Below are positions 1 through 20,675 of a stretch of 64,000 nt of DNA, piece by piece. Under the pieces are notes generated by a model. It was not told the origin of the DNA and made no database searches. It was given only the letters and a program-made list of their open reading frames with translations. Each line of letters begins with the position of its first letter. Position 1 is the first letter of the stretch. Position numbers and translations under genes: made by a program. Source of the stretch: Rhodococcus sp. Leaf247 (GTDB lineage Bacteria > Actinomycetota > Actinomycetes > Mycobacteriales > Mycobacteriaceae); the NCBI RefSeq assembly GCF_001426185.1, contig NZ_LMRP01000001.1, positions 483 through 64,482 on the forward strand, written 5' to 3'.

Positions 1-40
1 GACATTCATCGACACACTGTTGAGTTCTCAAAGAACACGC
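1..40 (-). promoter_or_regulatory. rRNA operon leader with antitermination-type (boxA) motif
   Basis: Read on the minus strand, this stretch contains TTCTTTGAGAACTCAACAG followed by GTGTG and GATGAATGTC. This arrangement is characteristic of the 5' leader just upstream of 16S rRNA genes in Rhodococcus, Nocardia and relatives. It implies that a 16S-23S-5S operon, transcribed leftward, starts immediately outside the window. No mature rRNA sequence is present. The identification rests on remembered leader sequences and on the two strong promoters behind it. Confidence 0.7.
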
Positions 41-90
41 ACACACCACCACCACCCACACACAGCGGGAGGATCCGGGGCAACCGTTCC

Positions 91-120
91 AGCCTAACCG
101 CGTCCGATCGCCTTGGTCAA
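91..120 (-). promoter_or_regulatory. Proximal rrn promoter
   Basis: On the minus strand a -35 TTGACC (115-120) and a -10 TAGGCT (91-96) are separated by 18 bp, close to the SigA-type consensus. It lies about 50 bp upstream of the boxA-like leader and is the second of two tandem promoters for the leftward rRNA operon. Confidence 0.65.
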
Positions 121-225
121 GGACCGCGATCGGAGTACGAAGTAGGCAGTCATTCGCGTCTCGGGCTTACCATAACTCCAGGCCTTGCGGGCCTGGCTGG
201 TGTCCGTGTCGCTCTGACTTGAAGA

Positions 226-254
226 AAGTTACGCGACGGATAACAGTGCGTCAA
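226..254 (-). promoter_or_regulatory. Distal rrn promoter
   Basis: On the minus strand a -35 TTGACG (249-254) and a -10 TAACTT (226-231) are separated by exactly 17 bp. This is a near-consensus housekeeping promoter between the end of tyrS and the rRNA leader. Tandem promoters are usual for actinobacterial rRNA operons. Confidence 0.65.
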
Positions 255-307
255 ATCCGCAGGTCATCCTTGCGTCGGGGTCACGAACGAGCAGGTCGGA
301 CGCATCA

Positions 308-323
308 CGGGCGCCGGCGCCCG
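308..323 (-). terminator. GC-rich perfect palindrome after tyrS
   Basis: A 16-bp perfect palindrome (CGGGCGCC/GGCGCCCG) lies 53 bp beyond the tyrS stop codon and upstream of the distal rrn promoter. It has no T-tract. It could act as a U-less actinobacterial terminator separating tyrS from the rRNA operon, but a chance GC palindrome cannot be excluded. Confidence 0.35.
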
Positions 324-375
324 GTCAGTCGGATCCCGGACGGCCATGTGACGCCGAACACCGGGACCCATCCGT

Positions 376-1644
376 TCAGGACAGACGCCGCACTCCTGCC
401 ATGTTCTTCTTGCCGCGTCGCACCACCAGCCACTCGCCGTGGAGAAAGTCGTCTGCGCCGGCAACCCAGTCCTCAGTGCCGATCTTCTGGTTGTTGACCG
501 ACACCCCGCCTTCCTTGACCACGCGTCGCGCAGCCCCCTTGCTGTCGCACAACTTGGTCTCGACGAGGAGGTCGACAATCGTCGGGGTCTCCCCAGCGCC
601 GATCTCCGCGACATCGGTTTCCGACAACGCGGCAGCGAGAGTGGCAGCGTCGAGATCACGGAGCTCGCCTCGGCCGAACAACGCAGAACTGGCGAGCTCG
701 ACCGCGGTCGTGTTGGCCTCACCGTGGACGAGGGTCGTCATCTCCGCAGCGAGGCGCCGCTGGGCGAGTCGTGCCTGCGGCTTCTCGGCAGTGGCGGTCT
801 CCAGTTCCGCGAGTTCGTCACGGTCGAGGAACGTGAACCACCGCAGGTACTTGACGACGTCGGCGTCCGCGGTATTCACGAAGTACTGGTACCAGGCGTA
901 CGGCGATGTCATCTCCGGATCCAGCCACAGGCTTCCGCCACCCGTGGACTTCCCGAACTTGGTCCCGTCGGCGGCGGTCACCAGCGGAACGGTCAATCCA
1001 TGCACCGCATCACCGTCCATCCGACGGGTCAGATCGATGCCGGCGACGATGTTTCCCCACTGGTCCGACCCACCCACCTGCAGTGAGCATCCGTGCTCCC
1101 GGTGCAGATGCAGGTAGTCCTGCGCCTGGAGCAGCATGTAGCTGAACTCCGTGTAGGACATGCCGTCCGACTCGAGTCGCTTCTTCACGGTGTCCCGCGC
1201 CAGCATCACGTTGACCGAGAAGTGCTTCCCGATGTCGCGAAGGAAGTCGATGGCCGACAGCGGAGCCGTCCAGTCCAGGTTGTTGACGATGACGGCGCCC
1301 GCAGGCCCTTCGAAGTCGACGAACCGGGACAACTGACCCTTGATGCGGTCAGCCCACTCGGCGACCGTGTCGGTCGAGTTCATGACACGTTCCCCGACAT
1401 CCCGAGGATCACCGATCAATCCGGTCGCTCCACCTGCGAGAACGACGGGTCGGTGGCCTGCACGTTGGAAGCGGGACAAGACCAGCAACGGCACCAGGTG
1501 GCCTGCATGCAGACTCGGGCCGGTCGGATCGAATCCCGCGTACAGCGTGATCGGGCCGTCATCGGTCGTCGCGGTCGACAACGCGTCGATGTCGGTCGAC
1601 TGGGCGATCAGCCCACGCCAGGTCAGGTCCTCGATGATGCTCAC
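376..1644 (-). CDS. tyrS: Tyrosyl-tRNA synthetase
   Basis: Class I aminoacyl-tRNA synthetase that charges tRNA-Tyr in the cytoplasm. With the chosen start the protein is 422 aa, normal for the bacterial family. The first class I signature appears as HAGH (about residues 46-49) and the second as KFGKS (229-233). A C-terminal S4-like RNA-binding domain follows, containing SKGAARRVV and VSVNNQKI. An upstream GTG at 1674 overlaps the TGA of the glycosylase gene and would add ten residues. I prefer the GTG at 1644 because family members begin close to the conserved [10 protein letters not shown] segment and a GGAAG stretch precedes it. It is the last gene of a run that includes the Mpg glycosylase, the order seen in mycobacteria. 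Confidence 0.95.
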   Translation of the reverse strand: MSIIEDLTWRGLIAQSTDIDALSTATTDDGPITLYAGFDPTGPSLHAGHLVPLLVLSRFQRAGHRPVVLAGGATGLIGDPRDVGERVMNSTDTVAEWADRIKGQLSRFVDFEGPAGAVIVNNLDWTAPLSAIDFLRDIGKHFSVNVMLARDTVKKRLESDGMSYTEFSYMLLQAQDYLHLHREHGCSLQVGGSDQWGNIVAGIDLTRRMDGDAVHGLTVPLVTAADGTKFGKSTGGGSLWLDPEMTSPYAWYQYFVNTADADVVKYLRWFTFLDRDELAELETATAEKPQARLAQRRLAAEMTTLVHGEANTTAVELASSALFGRGELRDLDAATLAAALSETDVAEIGAGETPTIVDLLVETKLCDSKGAARRVVKEGGVSVNNQKIGTEDWVAGADDFLHGEWLVVRRGKKNMAGVRRLS

Positions 1645-1670
1645 CGGACGATCTTCCCGTATCCGCGCTG

Positions 1671-2315
1671 TCACGTGGACGGCGGCCTCGGTGTCTCGGC
1701 CCCCGGAGACTGTGCGCGTGGACTCCGCCTATACGCCGACACGGAGGGTGAATCCGGGAGCCAGAAGCGCCACGGTCTGTCGGCCGCTGTCGACACCCCG
1801 ACTCGTGGGCCGGACCGGACGTCGGTCGTCACGACGTCGGGTGCGGTGAAGGTGACCTCGGACCCTGCACGGGCGACACGGCACGCATTGTCACCGAGGG
1901 AGAGCGCGAGAGTACTGCCGACGTTGCCGGGACCGCGAGCCATACCGGGGATCGGCGCAGCGGGACGGCGACCACGCGCAACAGAAAGACCGTCGATGAC
2001 CTCACCTGCACGGATGAGGACAGCTCCCGCTGTTCCCTCGGGCCCGCAGACGATGTTGGCGCAGAGATGCATGCCGTAGCTGAGATAGACGTACAACCGC
2101 CCGGCCGGCCCGAACATCACAGCGTTCCGGGGCGTCGGCCCGCGGAAAGAGTGTGCGGCCGGGTCCGGCCAGGGGCCGTCGGGGTCACCGCCGTACGCCT
2201 CGACCTCGACGACTCGGATCGTGACGCCGCGTGACGTCATCACCCCACCCAGAAGCAGACGCGCAGCCGACACCGGGTCGGCCGATGCGAGTGCACTCTC
2301 GAGTGAGCTCTCCAT
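1671..2315 (-). CDS. mpg: DNA-3-methyladenine glycosylase (AAG/MPG family)
   Basis: Predicted monofunctional base-excision-repair glycosylase that removes alkylated purines such as 3-methyladenine. The 214-aa protein has the family hallmarks: VVEVEAYGG with the catalytic-type glutamate around residues 35-43, the [10 protein letters not shown] segment, and the YVYLSYGMH block. The length is normal for the bacterial MPG family. Its TGA overlaps the alternative upstream GTG of tyrS, so the two genes are probably cotranscribed. Mpg next to tyrS is also the mycobacterial order. The ATG at 2313-2315 starts 20 bp after the preceding gene. Confidence 0.92.
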   Translation of the reverse strand: MESSLESALASADPVSAARLLLGGVMTSRGVTIRVVEVEAYGGDPDGPWPDPAAHSFRGPTPRNAVMFGPAGRLYVYLSYGMHLCANIVCGPEGTAGAVLIRAGEVIDGLSVARGRRPAAPIPGMARGPGNVGSTLALSLGDNACRVARAGSEVTFTAPDVVTTDVRSGPRVGVSTAADRPWRFWLPDSPSVSAYRRSPRAQSPGAETPRPPST

Positions 2316-2335
2316 CGCCCGTCTCCGACCGACGG

Positions 2336-2560
2336 TCAGTCGGCGACGGCTGCCGGTTCGACGGCCCTGGCGACGATATCGGCGTGTTCTGCCTCGTCGG
2401 CGTCCCGCGCGTCGTCGATCAGCAACACGGGAATTCCGTTCTCGATCGGGTAGACGCGCCGCAGACGCGGGTTGTAGAGCAGTTCGTCCTGGATGAGCAA
2501 CAGCGGGCCCTTGTCCTGCGGGCAGGCAAGGATGCTGTGAAGGCGAGCATCGACGCTCAA
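2336..2560 (-). CDS. Trm112-family small protein (YcaR-like)
   Basis: A 74-aa protein containing LACPQDKGPLLL, NPRLRRVYPIENGIPVLL and an acidic C-terminus, the signature of the Trm112/UPF0434 family. Eukaryotic and archaeal members are activating partners of methyltransferases. The bacterial role is less certain. Only one of the usual cysteines (in LACPQD) is visible, so zinc binding is doubtful. The start is a TTG at 2558-2560 with GAGGAG five bases upstream. No ATG or GTG fits. It sits between the lipase/synthetase fusion and mpg and is probably cotranscribed with both. Confidence 0.85.
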   Translation of the reverse strand: MSVDARLHSILACPQDKGPLLLIQDELLYNPRLRRVYPIENGIPVLLIDDARDADEAEHADIVARAVEPAAVAD

Positions 2561-2613
2561 CGGGACTCCTCGAATCGGGGTCGGTCGAATCGACCTGACG
2601 GATGCCTGCGACC

Positions 2614-5571
2614 TTACTGCGGAACCGAGAACCGCTCCGCCGCCACTGCCTTGGTGAGCCGCTTGTACTCCCCCGACGACGACGCGAGATACCACGTCTT
2701 CACACCCGGCGCCGGAAGACCTGCACTGCGCAGCGCAACGTCGAGAGGACGGAACGCCCGACTGAGCGCGATGTCCTTTACCACGTGCACCAGGTCGGGC
2801 CGTTCTGCCGGATCGAGGGCCAACAGCGCCTCCGAAACGGTTGCCGCCGTGAGGTTCTCGCCGGAGCGCACGGTCACAGCACAGATCGACCACTGCGACC
2901 CGTGGTCGCCGATTCCGTAGGCGACAGCGAGATCGACCGCGGACGCATCACCCATGGCGTCGACGATCGGTTGCGGGTAGATCGGACCGCGCGCGGTCGC
3001 GACGATGGACCGCTTGTGTCCCAGCAGCCAGTAGTCCCCGCCCTCGTCGCGTCGGAACAGCAGTTCGGTGGGGGTCCACACGTCGCCGGCGCTGAAGACA
3101 CCTCGCATGAAGGCACCACTGGCGTCGTCCAGGCCGGGGCGCCCGAGAAGCAGCCCCGGCTCCCCCGGTTCGCTCTGTCGCACGAAGCCACGATCGTCCA
3201 CCAGGTACCGGCCGGAGACCGGGTCGTAGGCAGCGAGCGCGACGCGAGCACTTCCCGGAAGGGGTCGACCCTTGGCGCCGACCTTGGTCCCCGCGACGTT
3301 CGCCAGCACGACGTCACCCTCGGTCGAGGCATAGAACTCGAGCACGCGGGCGGGCGCGAGCCGCTCCAGGCTCCGTCGCCACAGGTTGGTCGGCATGCCC
3401 GAACCGATCAGCAGGCGGATCGCGTGCTGTCCCCGGTGGGGCAATCCCGGGTAGTCGAGCAGTTCTCGCATCATCGTCCAGGTGTAGGAGACGACGGTGA
3501 CGCCGTAGCGCTGGATCTCGTCGGCGAAGCGCTCGGGTTCGAGTCCGCGGGACAACGCGATGCGCGAGCCTCCCACCAGCGCACCACCGACGGCGACCAG
3601 TAGCCCGGCCGAATGGTGCAAAGGCGCGAGGCAGTACACGGTGTCGCTACGCGACAGACCCGCGGAACCCGCGGTTCCGAAAGCCGACAATGCCCATCGG
3701 TAGTTGGTGATGAACTTGGCGTCGAGTGCATCCTCGGTGCCGCTGAACAGGACGAACGCCAGCTCACGTGCGCGACCGGGGTTGGGTACGTACCACCCTG
3801 GCAGTTCCACTGTCGACGGGTCGATCTGCTCGAGGTCGACCACAGCGTCCTCGTCGTCGATGTCGAGAGAACGGGATTCCCCGCCGCCGAGCACGAGGAC
3901 ATCGAGTCCGTAGGCAGCCGAGCCGGCCAGGTTGTCCGGATCGACGATCAGCAGGCTGACGCGGCCCAGCTTGATCGCCGCGGACAGATCCCCGGAGGGT
4001 TGCAACATGACGGCGACCGCGCCGATGCGTGACAACGCCGCCACCGCCGCGAGAGCGCTGGGGCGGGTCTCCATCAGCACACCGACGTGCATCGCGGGGC
4101 GCACCCCGTTGACGATCAGGCCGCGGACGACATTGTCGATGCGCTGGTCCACGGCGGAGTAGGAGTACACGCGATCGTCGAAGACGAAGCATTCGCCCTG
4201 ACTCGCCCGACGTGCTTGTTCAGCGAGCAGACGACCGAGCGACACCTGTGAATGTGGTTGCAGCTGACCGAGTCTCGCGAGTCGGGGCAACGTGCGCGCC
4301 GCCTCGGACGAGATCTCCCGAGATCCACGGACAGCACCGGCGGCCGCCGAGGCGAACCCTCGGCCGAGCCCCAGACCGACCTCCGCGATGGTGGCGGCCG
4401 TGTGGACCAGTCGGTTCGCCACCGACACACCGCTTTCCGACGCAGGATGCTCGTCGTACGCCATCTCCTGCGCTTCGATCGGACGCGGCCCCAGTCCCTC
4501 GCGCCAGCGGATCCAGGCCGATGTCGTCGGCCACGTCTGCGTTGCCGCAGTGCTTCCGACCACCAGACCGAAGTGGCCCGCACGAAGACCGGCCTCGTAC
4601 ACCTCTGCACGCGGTGCGGCCTTGCGGATACCGCGGACGGCGAGCGGCTGACCGATGTCGTCGACCTCGCCCACGAACGCGAGAATCGGCATCGTCAGCT
4701 CGGCCAGCGACACGACCTTGCCGCGGATGGAGAATCCACCGGTCATCATGCGGTTGTGCACGACGAACTGGGTCAGAAGCTCGGCGACCGCGGGACCCGA
4801 CCACGCCACCCAGCCGTCCATCGCCAGGAACCGACGCTGCGATTCACGCGGCAGCAGGGCATCCCGGTCGTGCAGTTGCAGAAGAAAGTCGATACGCGAC
4901 TTGACCGTCTTCGCCGGGTCCAGGAGTTGGAAGCCCGTGCGCGCCATCCAGTCCGTCACGTCCAGACGGGTGAAGACGTGCTCCGCCAGGAACTCGGCTC
5001 CCTTCGTCGCGACGTTGGCCGGGATGCCGAGTGGCAGAGCCGCCAGTGTGTCGACGGGACTTCCGAACGTGATGATGCTGGCGATGTTGCGGCTCGATCG
5101 GTAGGCAGCCGCCTGGTAGCAGAACATCCCGCCCTGCGAGTAGCCACCGAGGTGCACGTCGCGACCCGTACGGTCGGCGACGATGTCGATGATCTCGCTG
5201 ATGGCGACGATGTGGTCCGCGAGCGTGCGGTTCCACCCACCCTCTTCGGTGGCCGGAGAACCGAAGTCGACGACCCACGGATCGAGGCCGGCCTCGTGCA
5301 TGATGCCGACGCCGCCCTGATCGCGGGTCACGTCGTACACGTCGGCGGACATCATCATCGGCGGTACCAGAACGACGGGTGGTCCCGTCTGGTCCGACTC
5401 CGGGAAGTAGCGCCGCAGCCGGTACATGCGGTCCCGCGCCACCACGGTGAATTCCGACGGCACGGCGTCGGTCTCGAGCCCCCCGAGTCGGATGACCTCG
5501 AGACCGTTCTGCGCCGTCGCGACGACACGTCGCAACGATGTCGCGACCGACCCGGTATCGATACCCAGCAA
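2614..5571 (-). CDS. Lipase/acyl-CoA synthetase-like bifunctional protein
   Basis: A 985-aa two-domain protein resembling M. tuberculosis Rv1683. The N-terminal half (about 1-370) is an alpha/beta hydrolase of the PHA-synthase type, with the nucleophile elbow GGYSQGG near residue 145 and a catalytic-type His in AGHFGLV. The C-terminal half (about 450-980) is an AMP-binding acyl-CoA/fatty acyl-AMP synthetase fold, with YASTEGD, GDVW and a terminal GEYKRLTK lysine segment. The usual ATP P-loop consensus (TSGTTGxPK) is degenerate here: LFSGTEDALDAKF. Adenylation activity is therefore uncertain. A role in triacylglycerol or wax ester metabolism is inferred from the Rv1683 family. It is the first gene of the run leading to tyrS. 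Confidence 0.85.
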   Translation of the reverse strand: MLGIDTGSVATSLRRVVATAQNGLEVIRLGGLETDAVPSEFTVVARDRMYRLRRYFPESDQTGPPVVLVPPMMMSADVYDVTRDQGGVGIMHEAGLDPWVVDFGSPATEEGGWNRTLADHIVAISEIIDIVADRTGRDVHLGGYSQGGMFCYQAAAYRSSRNIASIITFGSPVDTLAALPLGIPANVATKGAEFLAEHVFTRLDVTDWMARTGFQLLDPAKTVKSRIDFLLQLHDRDALLPRESQRRFLAMDGWVAWSGPAVAELLTQFVVHNRMMTGGFSIRGKVVSLAELTMPILAFVGEVDDIGQPLAVRGIRKAAPRAEVYEAGLRAGHFGLVVGSTAATQTWPTTSAWIRWREGLGPRPIEAQEMAYDEHPASESGVSVANRLVHTAATIAEVGLGLGRGFASAAAGAVRGSREISSEAARTLPRLARLGQLQPHSQVSLGRLLAEQARRASQGECFVFDDRVYSYSAVDQRIDNVVRGLIVNGVRPAMHVGVLMETRPSALAAVAALSRIGAVAVMLQPSGDLSAAIKLGRVSLLIVDPDNLAGSAAYGLDVLVLGGGESRSLDIDDEDAVVDLEQIDPSTVELPGWYVPNPGRARELAFVLFSGTEDALDAKFITNYRWALSAFGTAGSAGLSRSDTVYCLAPLHHSAGLLVAVGGALVGGSRIALSRGLEPERFADEIQRYGVTVVSYTWTMMRELLDYPGLPHRGQHAIRLLIGSGMPTNLWRRSLERLAPARVLEFYASTEGDVVLANVAGTKVGAKGRPLPGSARVALAAYDPVSGRYLVDDRGFVRQSEPGEPGLLLGRPGLDDASGAFMRGVFSAGDVWTPTELLFRRDEGGDYWLLGHKRSIVATARGPIYPQPIVDAMGDASAVDLAVAYGIGDHGSQWSICAVTVRSGENLTAATVSEALLALDPAERPDLVHVVKDIALSRAFRPLDVALRSAGLPAPGVKTWYLASSSGEYKRLTKAVAAERFSVPQ

Positions 5572-5688
5572 CTGAACTCCTCGACGCGTTCCTGCTCGAC
5601 CCTCGTGTCCCCCGACGAACTAGGTCGATACGGGCTTAGCGTCTCATACCCGTCCGACGCCGAGAACGGCTCGTCCGGGTACCGCGCG

Positions 5689-8339
<2,651 letters not shown>

Positions 8340-8389
8340 GAGGTATGTGCTCCTTCGTTGTGTTCGATATATGAGCGTGCTGGATGTGG

Positions 8390-11077
<2,688 letters not shown>

Positions 11078-11081
<4 letters not shown>

Positions 11082-11994
11082 GCTCGTCCTCTCGTCGCCA
11101 GTTCGTGTTCGCCCTCGTGGACCATGGTTCCGATGCCCTCGCCGGTGAAGAGTTCGAGGAGCACGGAGTGTTCGAGTCGGCCGTCGATCACGTGGGCGCT
11201 CGGAACGCCACCACGTACGGCGCGTAGGCACGCTTCCATCTTCGGCACCATTCCGGCGTCGAGCGAGGGCAGCAGCTCGTCGAGCAGGTCGGCTTCGATC
11301 TCGGACACGAGGGAACCGCGGTCCGGCCAGTTCGTGTACAGGCCTTCGACATCGGTGAGCATGACCAACTTCTGCGCGCCGAGTGCCTCGGCCAACGCCG
11401 CGGCTGCGGTGTCGGCATTGATGTTGTGCACGACACCGTCGGCGTCGGGCGCGATGGTCGAGACCACCGGAATGCGTCCGGCGGCGATCAGGTCGAGCAC
11501 CGCACCGGGGTTCACACTGGTCACGTCACCCACCAGTCCGATGTCGGTGGCGACACCGTCGACCATCACCGAGCGCCGGGTGGCGGTGAACAGGTGCGCG
11601 TCCTCGCCCGAGATACCGACCGCCAACGGGCCGTGCGCGTTGATCAACCCGACGAGCTCGCGGCCCACCTGCCCGAACAGCACCATGCGGACGATGTCCA
11701 TGACCTCGGGCGTCGTCACACGGAATCCGCCGCGGAACTCCCCCACGAGTCCCAGACGGGACAGCATGGCAGTGATCTGCGGCCCGCCTCCGTGTACGAC
11801 GACGGGGTGGATGCCTACTGTGCGCAGAAATGCCATGTCGGCGGCGAAGGCGGCCTTGAGCCGGTCGTCGACCATCGCGTTGCCGCCGTACTTGACCACG
11901 ACCACCTTGCCGGTCCACTGCTGCAACCAGGGCAAGGCACCCGCGAGAATTCGGGCGGTCTCGTGCGGATCGCCGACCGTGTCGTCCGAGCGTG

Positions 11995-11998
<4 letters not shown>
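11078..11998 (-). CDS. argB: Acetylglutamate kinase
   Basis: Phosphorylates N-acetylglutamate, the second step of arginine synthesis and commonly the feedback-inhibited one. The 306-aa protein has the amino-acid-kinase motifs VVKYGGNAM (phosphate binding) and VVHGGGPQI. The N-terminal helix preceding them ([14 protein letters not shown]) is the type found in hexameric, arginine-sensitive enzymes. The ATG at 11996-11998 overlaps the argJ TGA. A long in-frame extension upstream is inside argJ and is not used. Confidence 0.97.
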
Positions 11999-14300
<2,302 letters not shown>

Positions 14301-14317
14301 TCATTCGTCAGGCGGGT

Positions 14318-16819
14318 TCAGTGACGCAGTTCAGCTCCCACCGCGTCGGTCGCAGCGGCGACTGCAGCGTCGCGCGCAGCACTCGCTTCGGCCTCCGTGA
14401 GAGTACGGTCGGGCGCCCGGAAACGCAGAGCGAACGCGAGCGACTTCCTGCCCTCACCGACCTGCTCACCCGCGAACACGTCGAAGATGCGGATGTCCTC
14501 GAGCAGCGGACCGGCACCGGCGATCAACGCCTTCTCCACCGAGGCGGCCGGTACCGACATGTCGACCACCACGGCCACGTCCTGCAGGACAGCGGGGAAC
14601 GGCGAGATCGACGGCGAGGGCAACGGCTCGATCGTGGGGACCAGATCCAGATCGATCTCGACCGCGCACGTGCGCGGCGGAAGACCCGCGCGCTCGAGGA
14701 CACCCGGATGCAGTTCACCGGCCCACCCCACGACGACGTCGTCGAGAACGATCTCGGCGCACCGACCCGGGTGCCACGGAAGATGCTGTGCCGCACGGAG
14801 TTCGACCTCCACGCCCGATGCACCCGCGATGATGCGCGCGGCAGCGAAGGCGTCCCCCGCTTCGGCCGGACGACCTGCGCCCCACGGCCCGGGTGCGGTG
14901 ACCGCACCTGACAGAACGACCGCGACATGCAGGGGCTGCACGGGCAGAGACTGTTTCAGCGCGGTGATCTCGTCGTCGGTCGGTCGCCGGTCGACGGCCA
15001 GGGCGTCGATGGGCCGTGTGCCCTCGCCGGGCTGCACGACCTGCGCGACGGCGAACAGTGCGAGATCGCGCTGACCACGGGAGACGTTGCGTTGCGCCGT
15101 TTCCAGAAGTCCCGGCAGCAGTGTCGTGGCGAGTTCGGGGCGATCCGCCTCGAGCGGATTGAGAACACGGGTGGTGACACGACGTGGATCGTCGGCATCG
15201 AGTCCCCACACGTCGAACACGCCGGCGGGAAGGAAGACGGGAGCGAGAACCTCGACGTGTCCCGTGTAGGCCAGTGCTCTGCCCACAGCGCGACGCCGAC
15301 GCTGCGACGCGGTCAGTCCGCGTCCTGCGGGCGCCTGCGGAAGAACGGACGGGATCGACTCCAGCCCCTCGAGGCGCAGCACCTCCTCGACCAGATCAGC
15401 CGGTTGGCGCAGATCCGGACGCCATGTCGGCGGTGTGACCACCAGGACCCCGCGGCCGGATTCCGAGACGTCGACCTCCACGGTGCAACCCACCTGGGAC
15501 AGGCGACGAACTGCCGTGCCGTTCGCGTACGTGACGCCGGCGACGCGATCCGGAAGATCCAGTTCCATACGGACGGGGTCCGGCGTCGAGGCGCCGCCGA
15601 CGTCCGTGAGCAGCGGTTCGACGCGTCCCCCGGCGATCGACGCCAGCAGCGACGCCGCGCGGTCGAGTGCGCGGACAGGCAACGCCGAGTCGACGACGCG
15701 TTCGTATCGTCGGCTGGCCTCGCTGGGGAGTTTGTGGCGACGGGCAGTACGGAAGACCGAGAGCGGACTCCAGATCGCCGCTTCGAGCAGAATGTCCGTG
15801 GTCTCGGCACCGACCTCGGTCGACGCGCCTCCCATGACGCCGGCGAGCGAGACGACTCCGGAGTCGTCGGCGATCACGACGTCCTCGGGATCGAGCGTGC
15901 GCTCCACGTCGTCCAAGGTGCGCAGGGTCTCCCCCGCCGCGGCGCGGCGAACGACCAGTCCACCCGAGAGAGCAGCCGCGTCGAACGCGTGCAGCGGTTG
16001 GCCGAGTTCGAGCATCACGTAGTTGGTCACGTCGACAGCCGGAGAGATGGGCCGCACTCCCGACAGCAGCAGCCGCCTCTGGATGGACCACGGCGTCACT
16101 GCCGCCGGATCGATGCCGACGACGCGTCGAGCCGCGAATCGCGTCGCGCCCGAGTCGGAGTTCACCTCGACGCTCCACGCGTCACCCTCGGACGCATCTG
16201 CGGAGACGACGGGCCAGGACGCGTCGGCGGGGTCGGTGAAGTCGAGATCGAAACCGGATGCGAGTTCCCGACCGAGTCCGCGCACACTCAGCGCGTAGCC
16301 GCGGTCGGGTGTCACGTTGACGTCGAAGACGGTGTCGTCGGTACCGAGAACCGTGCGGGCATCGTCGCCCGGCCGAGCAGTTCCCTCCGGCAGCACGAGG
16401 ATGCCGGAGTGGTCGGAGCCGATGCCCAACTCGGAGACCGAGCAGATCATCCCGTCGGACGTCCGTCCGTAGGTCTCCCGTGCAGCGATGGCGAACGGGC
16501 CCGGCAGAACACTGCCGGGAAGTGCGGCGACGATGAGGTCACCCTCCGCGAAGTTCCGCGCGCCGCAGACGATTCCGCGCGGCTCGGCTTCCCCCACCTC
16601 GACGAGGCAGAAGCGGATCGGCTTCTTGAACTCGGTCAGTTCCTCGATGGAACGCACACGACCGACGACGAGAGGGCCCGTGATCGGGGGCAGAGGGATG
16701 ACGTCCTCGATCTCGAAGCCCACCGACACGAACCCCGCGTCGAGTTCCTCCGCGGTGACACTCCACCCGGGCGCTGCCTTCTGCACGACCTCGGTCAGCC
16801 AGGACTGGGGCACTCGCAC
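14318..16819 (-). CDS. pheT: Phenylalanyl-tRNA synthetase beta subunit
   Basis: Beta subunit of the alpha2-beta2 enzyme that charges tRNA-Phe. The 833-aa length is normal. The order is an N-terminal EMAP/tRNA-binding-like domain (about 40-150, with [15 protein letters not shown]), the B3/B4 editing domain, the B5 domain ([14 protein letters not shown] and following) and a C-terminal ferredoxin-fold anticodon-binding domain ([17 protein letters not shown] to the end). The GTG at 16817-16819 has GGAG upstream. It follows pheS by 57 bp and both are one transcription unit. Confidence 0.97.
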   Translation of the reverse strand: MRVPQSWLTEVVQKAAPGWSVTAEELDAGFVSVGFEIEDVIPLPPITGPLVVGRVRSIEELTEFKKPIRFCLVEVGEAEPRGIVCGARNFAEGDLIVAALPGSVLPGPFAIAARETYGRTSDGMICSVSELGIGSDHSGILVLPEGTARPGDDARTVLGTDDTVFDVNVTPDRGYALSVRGLGRELASGFDLDFTDPADASWPVVSADASEGDAWSVEVNSDSGATRFAARRVVGIDPAAVTPWSIQRRLLLSGVRPISPAVDVTNYVMLELGQPLHAFDAAALSGGLVVRRAAAGETLRTLDDVERTLDPEDVVIADDSGVVSLAGVMGGASTEVGAETTDILLEAAIWSPLSVFRTARRHKLPSEASRRYERVVDSALPVRALDRAASLLASIAGGRVEPLLTDVGGASTPDPVRMELDLPDRVAGVTYANGTAVRRLSQVGCTVEVDVSESGRGVLVVTPPTWRPDLRQPADLVEEVLRLEGLESIPSVLPQAPAGRGLTASQRRRRAVGRALAYTGHVEVLAPVFLPAGVFDVWGLDADDPRRVTTRVLNPLEADRPELATTLLPGLLETAQRNVSRGQRDLALFAVAQVVQPGEGTRPIDALAVDRRPTDDEITALKQSLPVQPLHVAVVLSGAVTAPGPWGAGRPAEAGDAFAAARIIAGASGVEVELRAAQHLPWHPGRCAEIVLDDVVVGWAGELHPGVLERAGLPPRTCAVEIDLDLVPTIEPLPSPSISPFPAVLQDVAVVVDMSVPAASVEKALIAGAGPLLEDIRIFDVFAGEQVGEGRKSLAFALRFRAPDRTLTEAEASAARDAAVAAATDAVGAELRH

Positions 16820-16876
16820 GACTTCTCCACTCTTCTTCGCTGCTGAAACGTCTTGTGACCGACCGGAAAGGCTGGA

Positions 16877-18934
<2,058 letters not shown>

Positions 18935-18938
<4 letters not shown>

Positions 18939-19324
18939 GCTGCTTCTCCAGCCGGTGCGTTGACATCGGCGGGCAGTGCTGCCTTGGCGATGGCGACCAG
19001 CGCGGTGAACGCAGCAGCATCGGACACGGCGAGCTCGGCGAGGATCTTGCGGTCCACCTCGACCTCGGCGATCTTCAAGCCCTGGACGAAACGGTTGTAC
19101 GTGATGTCGTTCGCACGAGCTGCAGCGTTGATACGCGTGATCCACAGCTTGCGGAAGTCACCCTTGCGCGCACGACGGTCGCGGTAGGCGTAGGTCAGCG
19201 AGTGGAGCTGCTGCTCCTTCGCCTTGGTGTACAGACGTGAGCGCTGTCCGCGGTATCCGCTGGACGCCTCGAGAATCGAACGGCGCTTCTTCTGGGCGTT
19301 GACCGCCCTCTTTACGCGTGCCAC
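18935..19324 (-). CDS. rplT: 50S ribosomal protein L20
   Basis: Large-subunit assembly protein. The 129-aa sequence has the basic N-terminal extension ([19 protein letters not shown]) and the [26 protein letters not shown] and [12 protein letters not shown] blocks of the L20 family. It starts with GTG at 19322-19324, 49 bp after rpmI. It is the third gene of the infC-rpmI-rplT operon, and its stop overlaps the CTG start of the rRNA methyltransferase. Confidence 0.97.
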
Positions 19325-19373
19325 TGGTAAATCCTGTCGATCTGGGGCTCACCGAGCCCGGGTGGGAAAGAAG

Positions 19374-19568
19374 TCAGATGCCGAGAAGTCGCTTGATGCG
19401 CGGCACATCGTTGGGGCTCACGACGGCGACACCGTCGAGGCGACGCGTGACGCGTGAGGACTTGTGCTCGAGCAGGTGGCGGCGGCCGGCCTTCTGGCGC
19501 AGGATCTTTCCGCTACCGGACACCTTGAAACGCTTGCTGGTGCCGCTGTGAGTCTTCGACTTGGGCAT
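19374..19568 (-). CDS. rpmI: 50S ribosomal protein L35
   Basis: A 64-aa basic ribosomal protein with the L35 pattern: [20 protein letters not shown] at the N-terminus, then [18 protein letters not shown]. It starts with ATG and lies between infC (53 bp) and rplT (49 bp) in the conserved initiation-factor operon. Confidence 0.97.
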   Translation of the reverse strand: MPKSKTHSGTSKRFKVSGSGKILRQKAGRRHLLEHKSSRVTRRLDGVAVVSPNDVPRIKRLLGI

Positions 19569-19621
19569 GAATCCTCAGTTCTGTGTTACTTCGGTCGGTG
19601 GAGCTTGCGGAACCGGAACGC

Positions 19622-20281
<660 letters not shown>

Positions 20282-20675
20282 GGGGCCTCCTCGGTAGTGC
20301 GGTGACGGATGGTGGTGCTTGACCCGGCGCCGCGTGCCGTCCTCTACGCACGCGATGCTGGCGCTTGTGATCTCCGACGTCCCTCGGCACCGGTTCGCAG
20401 GACGGCTGCACAGCCGCCGAGCGACGAAAACCCCGCGCCACGAACGAGTCGTGAACAGCGGGGTCCGGTACCGACCGGTGCACGAATGTCGCCATTCGCG
20501 GGCCACCACGCCGTCGGGCGAGGCGACACCACTTCCCGCGCTGGGCGGGAAGGACCGGACCGCTACACGTCGAACCGTGTGGCGGTGGGAGTCGGACTCC
20601 ACTTGCTGCCTCCGGGCACCGTGTCCGCCGTACGCTGTCGAGCACACGCACATGGACACACCTGAAGGCGGTCGT
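20282..20675 (-). ncRNA. Structured 5' leader of infC-rpmI-rplT
   Basis: About 390 nt separate a likely -10 (TATTCT, 20682-20687 on minus) from the infC start, far longer than other leaders here. It contains a 7-bp hairpin TTCCCGC/GCGGGAA (20533-20551) and then a terminator-like hairpin (20431-20463). About 140 nt further on comes AGGAGG-CCCC-ATC. I see no T-box sequence and no convincing leader peptide. In other phyla L20 or IF-3 control this operon through leader RNA. Such control here is inference from length and structure. Confidence 0.5.
20421..20463 (-). terminator. Attenuator-like intrinsic terminator in infC leader
   Basis: On the minus strand CCCCGC (20463-20458) pairs with GCGGGG (20436-20431). 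Inside it lies a second 5-bp stem, CACGA/TCGTG, with a 5-nt loop. TTTTCG follows directly. A stem-loop plus T-run is a rare true intrinsic terminator for this genome. It lies within the infC leader, about 150 nt upstream of the start codon, so it would act as an attenuator. Confidence 0.55.
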
